From: Paenibacillus monticola
GTDB taxonomy: Bacteria; Bacillota; Bacilli; Paenibacillales; Paenibacillaceae
Assembly: GCF_009664975.1 (NCBI RefSeq)
Contig: NZ_WJXB01000003.1
Location: 558,001-622,000 of the forward strand
DNA: 64,000 nucleotides
Direction of reading: 5' to 3'
How positions within the stretch are numbered: position 1 is the first letter of the stretch; every line of letters begins with the position of its first letter. Below the pieces are notes generated by a model. It searched no databases. It saw only the letters and a program-made list of their open reading frames with translations, and had not been told where the DNA came from. The translations under genes and the position numbers were made by a program. Shown here piece by piece: positions 52,869-62,452 of this stretch.

Positions 52869-53681
52869 TTATACAATTTGATAGACGGGTTCATCCTTAA
52901 CAAAGTGGATCGGCAATTCCGGAAATTGCAGCGAGAGCAGATCGGCCAGATAGTTCATACCCGGCGCTTCGCTCTCGGCATGACCTAACATAATTAAGGC
53001 TTTATTGCGCCCTTGATGGACAGCGTCTCTTATATACTCTGGAGTCTCCCACTCCGGACCTTCTCCGGCTATGATTAAATCCAAGGATTCCTGTTCCAAT
53101 AAGGGAATAGCCGTGGCGCCGCTTCCTCTGTAACCAACCAAGATTCCTACTCTGCAGCATGAAGTGGAGAGCTTTCCCGCTACGCGCACGTAGGAAATTT
53201 GCAGCTGTCGTTTCAGATATTCGGCAACCTCTCGAACCTCCATAGTTGGAATAGTCAAAATGGAGACATGAGGCTGATGCTGGGTAACATATTTCTCCCA
53301 TTCAAGCTCGCGGAGTAGCCCTTTCATGACCCCATCCGGTGTGTAACGGTGCAAGTAATCATGAAAACGGTAAATTCCAACTCTTGAGCTTGCGATCAGT
53401 TCAGCTTTTTGCTTATATACCGGGTCATTCTCCAGCCCCTCCCGGTTATCCTGGTGGCTGAAAAAAACTCCTTCATGCGTGACGATCAGGTTGGCGCCAA
53501 GCGCGACAGCCTGTTCTATGACATACTGTGAAGCGGAGAAGGCCGTAACGATTCCTTGTACCTCTGTCTCCATGCACCCTGGCTCCAGCTTGTCCACAGT
53601 TCGGTCTAGCGTATGGATTCCTGCCGTTAATTGCTCTATAATTCGCCCGAAGGTGAGTATCATACCCTCCGGCCTATTCAT
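52869..53681 (-). CDS. Nif3-like dinuclear metal-centre protein
   Basis: About 270 residues of the Nif3/YqfO superfamily, a fold with two metal ions bound by conserved His/Glu: LIVTHEGVFFSHQD near the N-terminus and MLGHAESEAPGMNYLAD near the C-terminus. Exact activity is unknown for the family, although members have been suggested as hydrolases or metal-handling proteins. The start is unclear: ATG 53681 overlaps the end of the dehydrogenase gene, and ATG 53663 has GGAGG too close. Overlap with the upstream gene indicates translational coupling. It is the last gene of the GH67 operon, an unexpected setting. Confidence 0.85.
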   Translation of the reverse strand: MNRPEGMILTFGRIIEQLTAGIHTLDRTVDKLEPGCMETEVQGIVTAFSASQYVIEQAVALGANLIVTHEGVFFSHQDNREGLENDPVYKQKAELIASSRVGIYRFHDYLHRYTPDGVMKGLLRELEWEKYVTQHQPHVSILTIPTMEVREVAEYLKRQLQISYVRVAGKLSTSCCRVGILVGYRGSGATAIPLLEQESLDLIIAGEGPEWETPEYIRDAVHQGRNKALIMLGHAESEAPGMNYLADLLSLQFPELPIHFVKDEPVYQIV

Positions 53682-54759
53682 TAGGATATACAATAACCTT
53701 CAGACTGCCACTTTTATTATGGATGGCACGTTCCAGCGCTTCGCGGGTCTCTGCCAGCGGATAACGATCTGTAATGAGCGATGCTGCATCCAGATTGCCC
53801 GATGCCAGAAATTCAATGCCCTGCAGGTAGGTATTAGCATAACGGAATATCCCATAGATGTCTATTTCGCTATCTGCTATAAAAGGCACATTGAGCGGAA
53901 TCTCATCTTGTGCAGGCAGACCTACAATAGCCAGTCTGCCCCCGCGGCGCAGGGAATAAAGGGCCGTTTGCAGCGCCATCGGATTGCCGGCAGTCTCCCA
54001 GGCCACATCTACACCTACACCATCCGTCAGTTGCTTAATGGTTATTAATGCGTCTTCTTTCTTGATATTTATGGCATTAGTGGCACCAAGCCGTAAAGCG
54101 GCTCGCAGCCTGACTTCTTCAAGATCAGTAACAATAATCCGGGCGGCACCATAAGCTTTAGCTGCTGCGACCGCCATGAGTCCGACAGGACCCATACCCA
54201 TAATCGCCACCGTTTCTCCTGCTTGCAGTCGGCTGCGTTTGGCCGCATGGATGCCCACCGAGAAGGGCTCAATTAAAGCCGCTTCTTCAAAAGACAGGTG
54301 ATCGGGGATCTTAAACACCATATCCTCACGAATCGCCAGATACTGTACGAAGGCTCCGTCTACAGGAGGTGTCGCGAGGAACTTAACATCGGGACACAGA
54401 TTATACTTTCCAGCTTTACAAGCGCTGCAATGTCCACAGGTCACTCCCGGTTCAACCGCAACGCGATCTCCTATGGCTACTTTTGTAACCTTGTCTCCTG
54501 CGGCAACAATAAATCCGGCACATTCATGTCCAAGAATAATGGGCTGTTCCACTACGAATCTTCCAATCCGACCATGCTCATAATAATGCAGATCTGAGCC
54601 GCACACGCCAACGGCCATTACTTGCACGAGCACCTCGTTATGACCAGGCTTTGGCACTGGCAGTTCCTTAATTTCAATACTTCCGGGTTCGGACATAACC
54701 GCTGCTTTCATAGTCAAAGGAAGCTTATCGTTTATGGTGACTTGAGAATCCATGTTCAT
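53674..54759 (-). CDS. Zinc-dependent alcohol/polyol dehydrogenase (sorbitol dehydrogenase-like)
   Basis: A 361-residue medium-chain dehydrogenase. The catalytic zinc site is GVCGSDLHYYE with GHECAGFI, the structural zinc four-Cys loop is GVTCGHCSACKAGKYNLC, and the NAD-binding Rossmann motif is GMGPVGLMAVAAAKAYGA. Similar to GutB/xylitol dehydrogenases. Start ATG 54759 after GGGGGGAG, 15 bp after the GH67 stop. In this operon it could oxidise a pentose or pentitol or act on glucuronate-derived polyols, linking to the xylonate pathway encoded at 58676-62445. Confidence 0.92.
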   Translation of the reverse strand: MNMDSQVTINDKLPLTMKAAVMSEPGSIEIKELPVPKPGHNEVLVQVMAVGVCGSDLHYYEHGRIGRFVVEQPIILGHECAGFIVAAGDKVTKVAIGDRVAVEPGVTCGHCSACKAGKYNLCPDVKFLATPPVDGAFVQYLAIREDMVFKIPDHLSFEEAALIEPFSVGIHAAKRSRLQAGETVAIMGMGPVGLMAVAAAKAYGAARIIVTDLEEVRLRAALRLGATNAINIKKEDALITIKQLTDGVGVDVAWETAGNPMALQTALYSLRRGGRLAIVGLPAQDEIPLNVPFIADSEIDIYGIFRYANTYLQGIEFLASGNLDAASLITDRYPLAETREALERAIHNKSGSLKVIVYPNE

Positions 54760-54774
54760 GTCTATTCTCCCCCC

Positions 54775-56853
54775 TCAGTATATGCTCCGCATGTTGATGT
54801 CTTCAATCCCGCTCTTCCGGTAAAAGTACGAATTGATCTGATCGCGCCATTCCTTGGCATGCCCAGCCTGCTCCTGCAGACGGTCTTCGACCTGCACGTA
54901 AAGATCTTCAGTGAGCCTTTCTTTCAAGCCGCTCCACATTGTCAACAGCTCTGCCGCACGCTCCGCACCTTCGAAGTGAGCGTCATAGATATGTTGAATC
55001 ACAGTTTTACCAGAATGAAGAACATGGGTATACGGAACATGGTGGAAGAAGAGCAATAATTCATCGGGGCAATCCTCTAGAGAATCATAATGTTCGGCAT
55101 TGCTGCCTATATACTGGGCACTGTAGCCTGTGCCGGTCTGAACAGTCCGGTCTACCCCAATGCCTTGGTGATCGGCGTAATGATAGGTCCCCCACTGTGA
55201 ATATTCGTAGCCGTCAACATTCGGTCCGTAATGATGCTCGGGATTGATCATCCAGCCAACACCGAGCGGTGCTGTATAGGATTCGTAAATATTCCATGAA
55301 TCAAGCAAGATCCGACTAATTGTACCTGATACCACCGGATCTGTGCCAAACGTCAAGGAAATCCATTCGCTGGCGATTTCTTCCGCTGACAGGTCCGGGT
55401 TCCAGGCTAAGCGCCCGAATCCATATAGATTCGCCTGGGCCAGCAGATGGCCGGTCCAATTCTTGTTATTGCCCACATTGGAAACGGCCGCAATCCCGCT
55501 GTAACGGTTACCCCACAGCGATCCGTCCACGATATGTTTTACCAGTGAAGTCTCTCCTTTGGCATGGGTATTGAATTCCATAACCTCTTTCCATTGGGGG
55601 ACCAGATAACAGACATGGCGCTGCTGTCCGGTATATTCCTGGGCAATCTGAAATTCAATCACCTGATTGGTTCGCTCAAGCGCCCCGAACAGCGGCGATA
55701 CAGGTTCTCTGACCTGAAAATCCATCGGACCGTTCTTGATCTGCAGGATCACGTTGTCATTAAATTTCCCGTCGAGCGGTTTAAAATGATCGTAGGCCGC
55801 TCTGGCCCGATCTGTCTTGCGGTCGCGCCAGTCCTGCTTGCAGTTGTACACAAAGCAGCGCCAGATCACGATTCCGCCGAACGATTCAAGCGCTTCAGCC
55901 AGCATGTTGGCACCATCGGCATGGTCCCGGCCATAGGTGAACGGACCTGGGCGGTTCTCCGAATCGGCCTTGACCACAAATCCGCCAAAATCGGGAATGG
56001 CTTCATAAATTTCAGCCGCTTTATTCTTCCACCACTGGCGTACTCCCGGGTCTAGCGGGTCAGCCGTTTCCAATTCTCCTTCATGCATCGGGCCGGCAAA
56101 GTTAACGCTCAGGAACAACCGGATGCCATATACCCTGAATACACCAGCAATTCTTGAAACGTCGGGCAGGTAGGCTGGCGAAATAAACAGCGTTTCCCAT
56201 TCATGCACGTTTACGTTATTGATAGAGATCGCGTTGATCCCAGCAGAAGACATCAGCCTCGCATAATCGCGGATTCTCTCCAGATCGTCCACAATGCGGT
56301 TGTTTTCATAGAAAAAAGATCTTCCTGCATATCCCCGCTCCACACTGCCGTCAACATTATCCCAATGATTGATCATGCGCAGCCCATTCACCGGATTGAC
56401 CACCTCGTCAAGCTGCTCAATGGGGCTTAAGCTGCCTATCAGGCGCAGCAGGTGAAACACACCGTGTAGCACACCGGCAGGTGTTGAACCTCCAATGGCG
56501 ATGCAACCCGCTTCCGCACGGGTACGAATGGCAAACCCCTCAGACCCAACTTTTGCGATTGTATCCTCAGCAAACACGCTGCGGATCACAGCATTGCCGC
56601 CCTGGAAGGTGCCGATGGCAATACACAGCCCCTCCGATTCAGACGACACCTTTATATCCAGCATGGATTCAATACCTTGTCGCCATTCCTGAAGTGCAGC
56701 TTGAATCGTTTCGTTCTCTTCAGTAACCTTTACAGTCCCGCACCATTTCACATATTGATCATATAGACTCCCGTGCGGCAGCACAGGATAACTTAACCAG
56801 GCATTATAACCACTATCACTCGACTTATATTTCTGACCCTTTGCTTCTTTCAT
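54775..56853 (-). CDS. aguA: GH67 alpha-glucuronidase
   Basis: A 692-residue intracellular enzyme that removes 4-O-methyl-glucuronate from the non-reducing xylose of short aldouronates. The family block [20 protein letters not shown] carries one catalytic carboxylate; [17 protein letters not shown] and [14 protein letters not shown] carry the others. Length and the C-terminal ARGxxEYN-like ending regions are normal. Start ATG 56853 after AAGGAGGAG. First gene of an operon with a zinc dehydrogenase and a Nif3-like protein. Two perfect 13-bp direct repeats with a 21-bp period lie about 95 bp upstream. Confidence 0.96.
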   Translation of the reverse strand: MKEAKGQKYKSSDSGYNAWLSYPVLPHGSLYDQYVKWCGTVKVTEENETIQAALQEWRQGIESMLDIKVSSESEGLCIAIGTFQGGNAVIRSVFAEDTIAKVGSEGFAIRTRAEAGCIAIGGSTPAGVLHGVFHLLRLIGSLSPIEQLDEVVNPVNGLRMINHWDNVDGSVERGYAGRSFFYENNRIVDDLERIRDYARLMSSAGINAISINNVNVHEWETLFISPAYLPDVSRIAGVFRVYGIRLFLSVNFAGPMHEGELETADPLDPGVRQWWKNKAAEIYEAIPDFGGFVVKADSENRPGPFTYGRDHADGANMLAEALESFGGIVIWRCFVYNCKQDWRDRKTDRARAAYDHFKPLDGKFNDNVILQIKNGPMDFQVREPVSPLFGALERTNQVIEFQIAQEYTGQQRHVCYLVPQWKEVMEFNTHAKGETSLVKHIVDGSLWGNRYSGIAAVSNVGNNKNWTGHLLAQANLYGFGRLAWNPDLSAEEIASEWISLTFGTDPVVSGTISRILLDSWNIYESYTAPLGVGWMINPEHHYGPNVDGYEYSQWGTYHYADHQGIGVDRTVQTGTGYSAQYIGSNAEHYDSLEDCPDELLLFFHHVPYTHVLHSGKTVIQHIYDAHFEGAERAAELLTMWSGLKERLTEDLYVQVEDRLQEQAGHAKEWRDQINSYFYRKSGIEDINMRSIY

Positions 56854-56947
56854 GGTAAATGCTCCTCCTTGTTCATTCAGTGCATAACTTCCTTACTTCA
56901 AATCTTCTTGTTCATCCTAACATGTGGTTAGCATCAGAGAACATTGT

Positions 56948-56981
56948 CAAATCAAGCTAATATTTACCCAAATCAAGCTAA
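56948..56981. promoter_or_regulatory. Two 13-bp perfect direct repeats with 21-bp period before aguA
   Basis: CAAATCAAGCTAA occurs at 56948-56960 and 56969-56981. The exact 21-bp period puts both on the same face of the helix, as for AraC/YesN-type operators. The pair is 95-128 bp before the aguA start, a position suited to activation. Confidence 0.7.
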
Positions 56982-57020
56982 AGTCAGATATACGAATAGA
57001 CAGGGGATAACATAATGAAA

Positions 57021-57052
57021 GACCGGGATGGGTCGATCTCCCGGTTTTTTTG
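57021..57052. terminator. Terminator between GH43 and aguA genes
   Basis: ACCGGGA (57022-57028) pairs with TCCCGGT (57039-57045), with seven T on the plus strand and TCTTTC on the minus strand. It lies 38 bp after the GH43 stop and should end that operon. Confidence 0.7.
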
Positions 57053-57089
57053 CATAGCTATGGTCACCAATATCTTGTAGTGAGTTTCT

Positions 57090-58676
57090 TTACTCTGGAA
57101 GTTCCTTATATTCAAAATAATCAAAATCTGCTGTCACAAATGCCCCGCTTAAATCCTGAACACACATCCCGATAAAAGTACCGGTAAACCTGATATAAGC
57201 TGGGAAGTCATCGGATAAATGATAAATATCCAGGCTCTGCCCCATCTTCTCCCAACTTTGATCACCTATACTGTAATAAAACTGGGCGAATTCCCGATTG
57301 AGCACAATCTTTAGTCGGCAGCTTACATGGGATGGCAGGGGAATTTGCGCACATAAAGAATCTTCATATACTCCGTCCTTAGATCGAATAATCCCCAAAC
57401 ACTTGCCTAGTTCTTCATCATGAGTAATCCGTAAATAAACGTAATCCTTCGTATCATAATATAGGATCAACCCGGCCATCTGCTGAAAATGCTCCGGTTC
57501 GAACTCAAGCAGAGTTTCAGCAGTGCAACAAAAAGCTTGTTGGGTCAAGGCAACCAGGCTCTGGCGATGCAGGGAACTCATGGACTCTCTTCCTCTAAGT
57601 CGCAAATAACCAGGCCGCTCTGTTAAGGAGAGCCATGATTCATCAGCAGGAACACGTAAAGTACTCCAGCGGACATTAAGTTGTGGTGAGTCAAAATCAT
57701 CTCTCTCGGGAGGCGCAGGAAAGGGCTGCTCTGGAATATCCGGTCCTTCAACGGTGCTGGAAGGATAGTTATCTCCATTTTGCAGACTCAACCATTCATT
57801 CTCCGTAAAAATACAACGCTGAATCGCTGTCTCTCTTCCCAGATTGCAGTATTTATCCTTCACTGGACGGCCGCACAAGTGAACCAAATACCATTCATCC
57901 GTATGGGTATGAACCAAGCTGGCATGCCCGGCCTTTTGCAGCTCCAACCCGGGATTACCGGCAGAAGTTAACAGCGGATGATTAGGGGCAGTTTCATAGG
58001 GCCCTTCAATTTGCCGTGACCGCGCTACGGTCACAGCATGGTTATACTGCGTACCTCCCTCAGCAGTTATAAGGTAATACCAACCGTCTTTTTGGTACAT
58101 ATGAGGACCTTCCGTCAAGCCAAGCGCTGTGCCTTTATAAATGGGCAATACTGGGCCAATCAGCTGTTTCAGCGGAGCGGAGTACTCCTGCAGAACAATT
58201 CCAGCAAAGCTGTTGTTGTTGCTCCGGTGATCCCACAGCATATTGACCAACCATTTACGCCCGTTAGCCTCATGAAACAGAGAGGGATCAAATCCGCTGC
58301 TGTTCAGATAGACAGGATCAGACCAAGGACCTTCTATATTAGCTGAGGTTACGACATAATTGGGTGTATCCTTGAACGCCCCCTGTCTGCTCTTGACGTC
58401 GGTATAGATAAGATAAAAAATCCCTTCGTCATAGCTAAGACAAGGAGCCCAGACTCCGCCGGAATCCGGATTGCCCTCCATGTTCAATTGTGATTTACGG
58501 GTCAGCACATGGGTGAGAAGTCTCCAGTTCACTAGATCACGTGAATGATGAATTCGCACTCCCGGAAACCACTCGAAGGTAGAGGTAGCAATATAATAAT
58601 CTTCTCCGACTCTACAAATAGACGGGTCCGGATGAAAACCGCGCAGAATAGGATTCCGAATTACATTTCTGCTCAT
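57090..58676 (-). CDS. GH43 beta-xylosidase
   Basis: A 528-residue GH43 enzyme with a five-bladed propeller (about 1-325) and a C-terminal concanavalin-like domain (about 330-528, FDSPQLNVRWSTLR to FDYFEYKELPE), the layout of GH43 beta-xylosidases. Catalytic residues are the Asp in GFHPDPSICRVG, the pKa-modulating Asp in SGFDPSLFHE and the Glu in LTEGPHMYQKDGWYY. Cytoplasmic. The ATG at 58676 forms TAATG with the stop of the dehydratase gene and has GGGGTGG upstream; a GTG three codons earlier is less likely. Third gene of the IclR-dehydratase-xylosidase operon. Confidence 0.95.
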   Translation of the reverse strand: MSRNVIRNPILRGFHPDPSICRVGEDYYIATSTFEWFPGVRIHHSRDLVNWRLLTHVLTRKSQLNMEGNPDSGGVWAPCLSYDEGIFYLIYTDVKSRQGAFKDTPNYVVTSANIEGPWSDPVYLNSSGFDPSLFHEANGRKWLVNMLWDHRSNNNSFAGIVLQEYSAPLKQLIGPVLPIYKGTALGLTEGPHMYQKDGWYYLITAEGGTQYNHAVTVARSRQIEGPYETAPNHPLLTSAGNPGLELQKAGHASLVHTHTDEWYLVHLCGRPVKDKYCNLGRETAIQRCIFTENEWLSLQNGDNYPSSTVEGPDIPEQPFPAPPERDDFDSPQLNVRWSTLRVPADESWLSLTERPGYLRLRGRESMSSLHRQSLVALTQQAFCCTAETLLEFEPEHFQQMAGLILYYDTKDYVYLRITHDEELGKCLGIIRSKDGVYEDSLCAQIPLPSHVSCRLKIVLNREFAQFYYSIGDQSWEKMGQSLDIYHLSDDFPAYIRFTGTFIGMCVQDLSGAFVTADFDYFEYKELPE

Positions 58677-60652
58677 TATTTCCACCCCAATGCTTTCTGC
58701 CCTGCTTCAAGTGCGGCAATAATTCGATCAGTATCATAGACACAGCCTTGCCAGGTTCCGCCACTGACTGCTTGCAGAGCTGCCCACAGTCTAGTATCGT
58801 CAGGCAATCCTGGATCAACTGCAAGGAATGGATGCGGGGTCCGGTAAGCCAGAATTCTCGCCCCTTCTTCCTGCGATTGAGGTTGTTCACCCTCACCAAC
58901 CAGATTAACACTGCCTTCAAGCTTAATCGTGTCTACAATGACTTCGACCCAATCGTTATCTCTCAGTCTGCCAAGAGGTCCTCCAACCAGCGCTTCTGGA
59001 CCAATATGTCCTATGCAGGCACCCGTAGATACACCGGAGAAGCGAGCATCCGTGATCAGTGTAACCTGCTTGCCAAAGGGCAAATGTTTTAGTGCAGAAG
59101 TCAATTGATAAGTCTCTTCCATGCCCGTTCCACTAGGTCCGCGGCCAATGATGGCCAGAATATCTCCGGCATGAATTAACCCATCCTTAATACTGCGGAT
59201 CGCATCCTTCTCTGCAGTAAACACTTTAACTCTGCCCACATGCCGATATATGCCTTCACTAGTCAATACAGTCGGATCAATAGCTGCCGATTTAATGACT
59301 GCGCCTTCCGGAGCAAGATTGCCGGTAGGAAAAGTCATCGTAGAAGCCATTCCCTGACGTTTGGCCTCCTGAGGACTCATAATGACGGAATCCGGATCTA
59401 CACCATCAGCCTCTCTCAATCTATTGCGCATATCGATTCGTCTCTGGGAAGTCTCCCACCAGTCAAGGTTTTCGCCTAATGTCCTCCCTGTTACTGTTAG
59501 GACAGAATCATCAATGAGTCCCAGCCGCCGTAGATGCAGCATAACTTCAGGAACTCCACCCGCCAGAAAAACACGAACCGTCGTATGCGGGATAGGTCCA
59601 TTGGGAAGCACACTTACCAGACGAGGAACTTTACGGTTCACCTCATTCCAATCTTCAACCGTTGGAATATGCAGGCCTGCGGCATGGGCAATAGCAGGCA
59701 AATGAAGCAGCAGATTCGTAGAACCTCCAAACGCTGCATGAACTGCCATTGCATTAGCTATCGCTTGGTCCGTAAGGATATCTCTCATCACTATTCCACT
59801 ATGATCCATATGCAGAAGGGCGCGAGCAGATTGACGGCCCATATTCTTCCATACAGGTTGTCCTGAAGGGGCTAGCGCAGAATGAGGAACCGACATCCCT
59901 AACGCCTCAGCAATCACTTGAGCCGTCGCGGCGGTTCCCAAGAATTGACATCCCCCGCCAGGAGTAGCACAAGCACGACATCCCAAATCAGCTGCCTCTT
60001 CCAAGGAAAGGTCGCCATTGCTGTATCTTGCGCCTATACTTTGGATCTTACCGGCATCCTCTCCATGAATCGGCGGAAGCGATACTCCGCCAGGCACAAT
60101 AATCCCCGGAAGATCATGCATGCCAGCTAGAGCAAGCATCATTGCAGGCAGCCCTTTATCACATGTGGCTACACCTAACACTCCCTTACGCGTTGGCAGT
60201 GAACGTATTAATCGGCGCATCACAATTGCCGCATCATTCCTATAAGGAAGGGAATCGAACATGCCTGTTGTTCCCTGGGAGCGGCCATCGCAGGGATCAC
60301 TGACATAACCCGCAAACGGAATTCCTTGTTTCTCGGTGATTTCCGCAGCGATTTCTTCCATCATCAGTCCAATTTCCCAGTGTCCTGTATGATAACCAAG
60401 CGCAAGTGGAGTACCGTCTTCACGCCGTATCCCACCCATAGTGCCTAAGATGAGATATTGACGTTGATTTAATAAGTTTGGGTCCCAACCCATTCCCGTA
60501 TTTTGAGACATGCCAAATAATTCGCCACTCGGTGCATTGCGTAGCATTTCACCTGTTATGGGGAGTACGCCTGAGGGACCAGCCGCAGCAGTATGAATTG
60601 GGGAGGATTTCTCCGAATCCTCCCGCATAATCTCATGCAAATTGATTTCCAC
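58676..60652 (-). CDS. yjhG: D-xylonate dehydratase (YjhG/YagF type)
   Basis: A 658-residue member of the IlvD/Edd dehydratase family. Length (E. coli YjhG/YagF about 655) and the N-terminal [14 protein letters not shown] segment separate it from IlvD. Iron-sulfur and metal ligands lie in [32 protein letters not shown] and [13 protein letters not shown]. It should convert D-xylonate to 2-dehydro-3-deoxy-D-pentonate. The GTG start at 60652 follows AGAAGGG. The adjacent aldolase gene (61528-62445) encodes the matching next step; xylosidase follows it. Confidence 0.93.
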   Translation of the reverse strand: MEINLHEIMREDSEKSSPIHTAAAGPSGVLPITGEMLRNAPSGELFGMSQNTGMGWDPNLLNQRQYLILGTMGGIRREDGTPLALGYHTGHWEIGLMMEEIAAEITEKQGIPFAGYVSDPCDGRSQGTTGMFDSLPYRNDAAIVMRRLIRSLPTRKGVLGVATCDKGLPAMMLALAGMHDLPGIIVPGGVSLPPIHGEDAGKIQSIGARYSNGDLSLEEAADLGCRACATPGGGCQFLGTAATAQVIAEALGMSVPHSALAPSGQPVWKNMGRQSARALLHMDHSGIVMRDILTDQAIANAMAVHAAFGGSTNLLLHLPAIAHAAGLHIPTVEDWNEVNRKVPRLVSVLPNGPIPHTTVRVFLAGGVPEVMLHLRRLGLIDDSVLTVTGRTLGENLDWWETSQRRIDMRNRLREADGVDPDSVIMSPQEAKRQGMASTMTFPTGNLAPEGAVIKSAAIDPTVLTSEGIYRHVGRVKVFTAEKDAIRSIKDGLIHAGDILAIIGRGPSGTGMEETYQLTSALKHLPFGKQVTLITDARFSGVSTGACIGHIGPEALVGGPLGRLRDNDWVEVIVDTIKLEGSVNLVGEGEQPQSQEEGARILAYRTPHPFLAVDPGLPDDTRLWAALQAVSGGTWQGCVYDTDRIIAALEAGQKALGWK

Positions 60653-60672
60653 TCTAAACCCTTCTCTCTTCG

Positions 60673-61458
60673 TTAAGATAAAGACAATTTCTCTGCAAGC
60701 CTAACAACTTCCTGAATCGCACTCGCCTGTTTATCGATATAAGCATGTTGCAGCATAGAGGTACTCACCGCTGCAACAACATTTCCTGCGGCATCTAGGA
60801 TCGGTGCTGCAACACAGCAGATCCCTTGAATGACCTCTTCCAGATCCATCGCATACCCATCATTACGAATAGAAGCCAATTTTGCCATGAATTCATTCCA
60901 ATCTGTAATCGTACGTGAGGTCACTTGGGATAATATTCTATTGGGGTAACGTCTTTCGATCTCTTCCAACGGAAGCCATGCCAGCATCATCTTGCCCATG
61001 GCTGTCGCATGTGCCGGGAATCGCATACCTGGGCTGGACTCCAATTTCACCAGGGAAGGGCCTTCCTGTTTGGCTAGATATACAATATCGCTCCGGTCAA
61101 GAATGGATAACTGGAAGGTCTCGCTAATGGTCTTCACGCTTTCAGCAGAAGTCTTTAGAAAATGCTCCACCAGATTAAAGTTTTGCTTATGAGACTCATT
61201 GAAAACCGTATTATAATAAGCGACTCCCACGCCAAGTGAGTAGGCTTCCTTTTTATCCTTACTAACCCATTCCAAGGCTTCCATCGTGCGCAGCAGAGAA
61301 AACATCGAACTTTTATTAATACCTGTTTCATCACATAGCTCTGTCATTTTATGTTCACCCGGTTGCTTAGAGATCGCCTTGAGAATCAAATCGGCCCTCT
61401 CTAGAGCAGGCACCCAATATTTTCGATCCAAATCTTCATCCTCCTCTCTAAAATACAT
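60673..61458 (-). CDS. IclR-family transcriptional regulator
   Basis: A 261-residue IclR protein: N-terminal winged helix ([20 protein letters not shown]) and C-terminal GAF-like effector domain ([41 protein letters not shown]). It diverges from the aldolase gene over only 70 bp and leads the dehydratase/xylosidase operon, so it probably senses a sugar acid such as xylonate or its keto product and controls both directions. Start ATG 61458 has no clear ribosome site, so a downstream start is possible. Confidence 0.94.
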   Translation of the reverse strand: MYFREEDEDLDRKYWVPALERADLILKAISKQPGEHKMTELCDETGINKSSMFSLLRTMEALEWVSKDKKEAYSLGVGVAYYNTVFNESHKQNFNLVEHFLKTSAESVKTISETFQLSILDRSDIVYLAKQEGPSLVKLESSPGMRFPAHATAMGKMMLAWLPLEEIERRYPNRILSQVTSRTITDWNEFMAKLASIRNDGYAMDLEEVIQGICCVAAPILDAAGNVVAAVSTSMLQHAYIDKQASAIQEVVRLAEKLSLS

Positions 61459-61487
61459 TGATAAAGCGCTTCCAGTTCATTATAATA
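61459..61487 (+). promoter_or_regulatory. SigA promoter with overlapping cre-like box for aldolase gene
   Basis: TTGATA (61459-61464), a 17-bp spacer and TATAAT (61482-61487) form a near-consensus promoter 40 bp upstream of the aldolase start. ATAAAGCGCTTCCA (61462-61475), a cre-like sequence with 12 of 14 matches, lies across the -35/spacer. A second TTATAATA is at 61498-61505. Confidence 0.65.
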
Positions 61488-61527
61488 ATCTTATGTTTAT
61501 AATATCAAACTAGGAGACAAAAATAAA

Positions 61528-62445
61528 ATGAATCTTATTCATGCAAATGCAGGTGTCATCCCCCCTGTACCCACCATTCTGGATCAGAACGGGCATTTTG
61601 ATCGCAATGGAATGAAGATTTTAATAGATAGCTTAATAAACAAGGGAGTTCACGGTCTCTTCTTCTTGGGGACAGCCGGGGAATTCAGCCAGTTTAGCGC
61701 GAAGGAACGGGAGGATATTGCAGAGTTCTGTATTGATTATACTAACGGACGTCTCCCCGTCTGGATTGGAACCGGCAGTAACAATACCCCTGAAGCCATT
61801 CGTCTTACTGGGCATGCTGCCAAGAGTGGTGCCACCGGTGTAGTCGTTATCAATCCATACTACAGTAAGCTTAGTGAGGAGACCTTGTTCTCGCACTACG
61901 CCTCCATTTTGGAAGCGACGGAGATTCCACTAATGCTATATAACTTCCCGGCCTTAACCGGTCAGGATTTGAGTCCCGCCTTTGTCAGCCGACTTGCAGC
62001 CCGTTACCCAAACGTAGTCGGAATTAAGGAAACGGTAGATCAACTAAGTCATATTCGGCAGATGATTCTACAGGTAAAAGAAATAAATCCGGCATTCTCT
62101 GTATTTTGCGGCTTTGATGAATACTTATTAGCCACACTTGCAGCAGGGGGAGATGGAGCTATTGCAGCTAGTGCCAACTTTGCTCCACAGTTGCTTCTCG
62201 GAGTATATAACTGCTTTCAAAATAACAACTTAGTAGAACTGCTTGAGCATCATCGGAAGGTCATTGAAATCCCTGCCTTATATAGTCTGGATGAGCCTTT
62301 TATCCCGTCCATAAAAGAAGCCATACGAATGGCTGGGGTTCCTATTCCCACCTTTTGCCTTCCTCCTTCAAACCTTTGGAGTGCCCAGAAAGAGCAGAAA
62401 TTAAAAGAAATATTCAATAGAGCTGGGGTTCCGTTGGCTTTATAG
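61528..62445 (+). CDS. 2-keto-3-deoxy-D-pentonate aldolase (YagE/YjhH type, DapA family)
   Basis: A 305-residue class-I aldolase. It follows E. coli YagE closely: GVIPPVPTI, GVHGLFFLGTAGEFSQ, VVINPYY, MLYNFPALTGQDLSP (active-site Tyr) and VVGIKETVDQLSH (Schiff-base Lys). It should split 2-dehydro-3-deoxy-D-pentonate to pyruvate and glycolaldehyde, the step after the dehydratase at 58676-60652. Ribosome site AGGAGA precedes ATG 61528. Promoter is close to consensus and probably subject to catabolite repression. Its end is 7 bp from the converging binding-protein gene, with no clear terminator between. Confidence 0.93.
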   Translation: MNLIHANAGVIPPVPTILDQNGHFDRNGMKILIDSLINKGVHGLFFLGTAGEFSQFSAKEREDIAEFCIDYTNGRLPVWIGTGSNNTPEAIRLTGHAAKSGATGVVVINPYYSKLSEETLFSHYASILEATEIPLMLYNFPALTGQDLSPAFVSRLAARYPNVVGIKETVDQLSHIRQMILQVKEINPAFSVFCGFDEYLLATLAAGGDGAIAASANFAPQLLLGVYNCFQNNNLVELLEHHRKVIEIPALYSLDEPFIPSIKEAIRMAGVPIPTFCLPPSNLWSAQKEQKLKEIFNRAGVPLAL

Positions 62446-62452
62446 ACAATTC

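Noticed and set aside
53663-53693. TTG at 53693 as start of the Nif3-like gene
   Set aside because: No ribosome site is suitably placed, and the first codons would be read from the end of the dehydrogenase gene; ATG 53681 or 53663 is more plausible.
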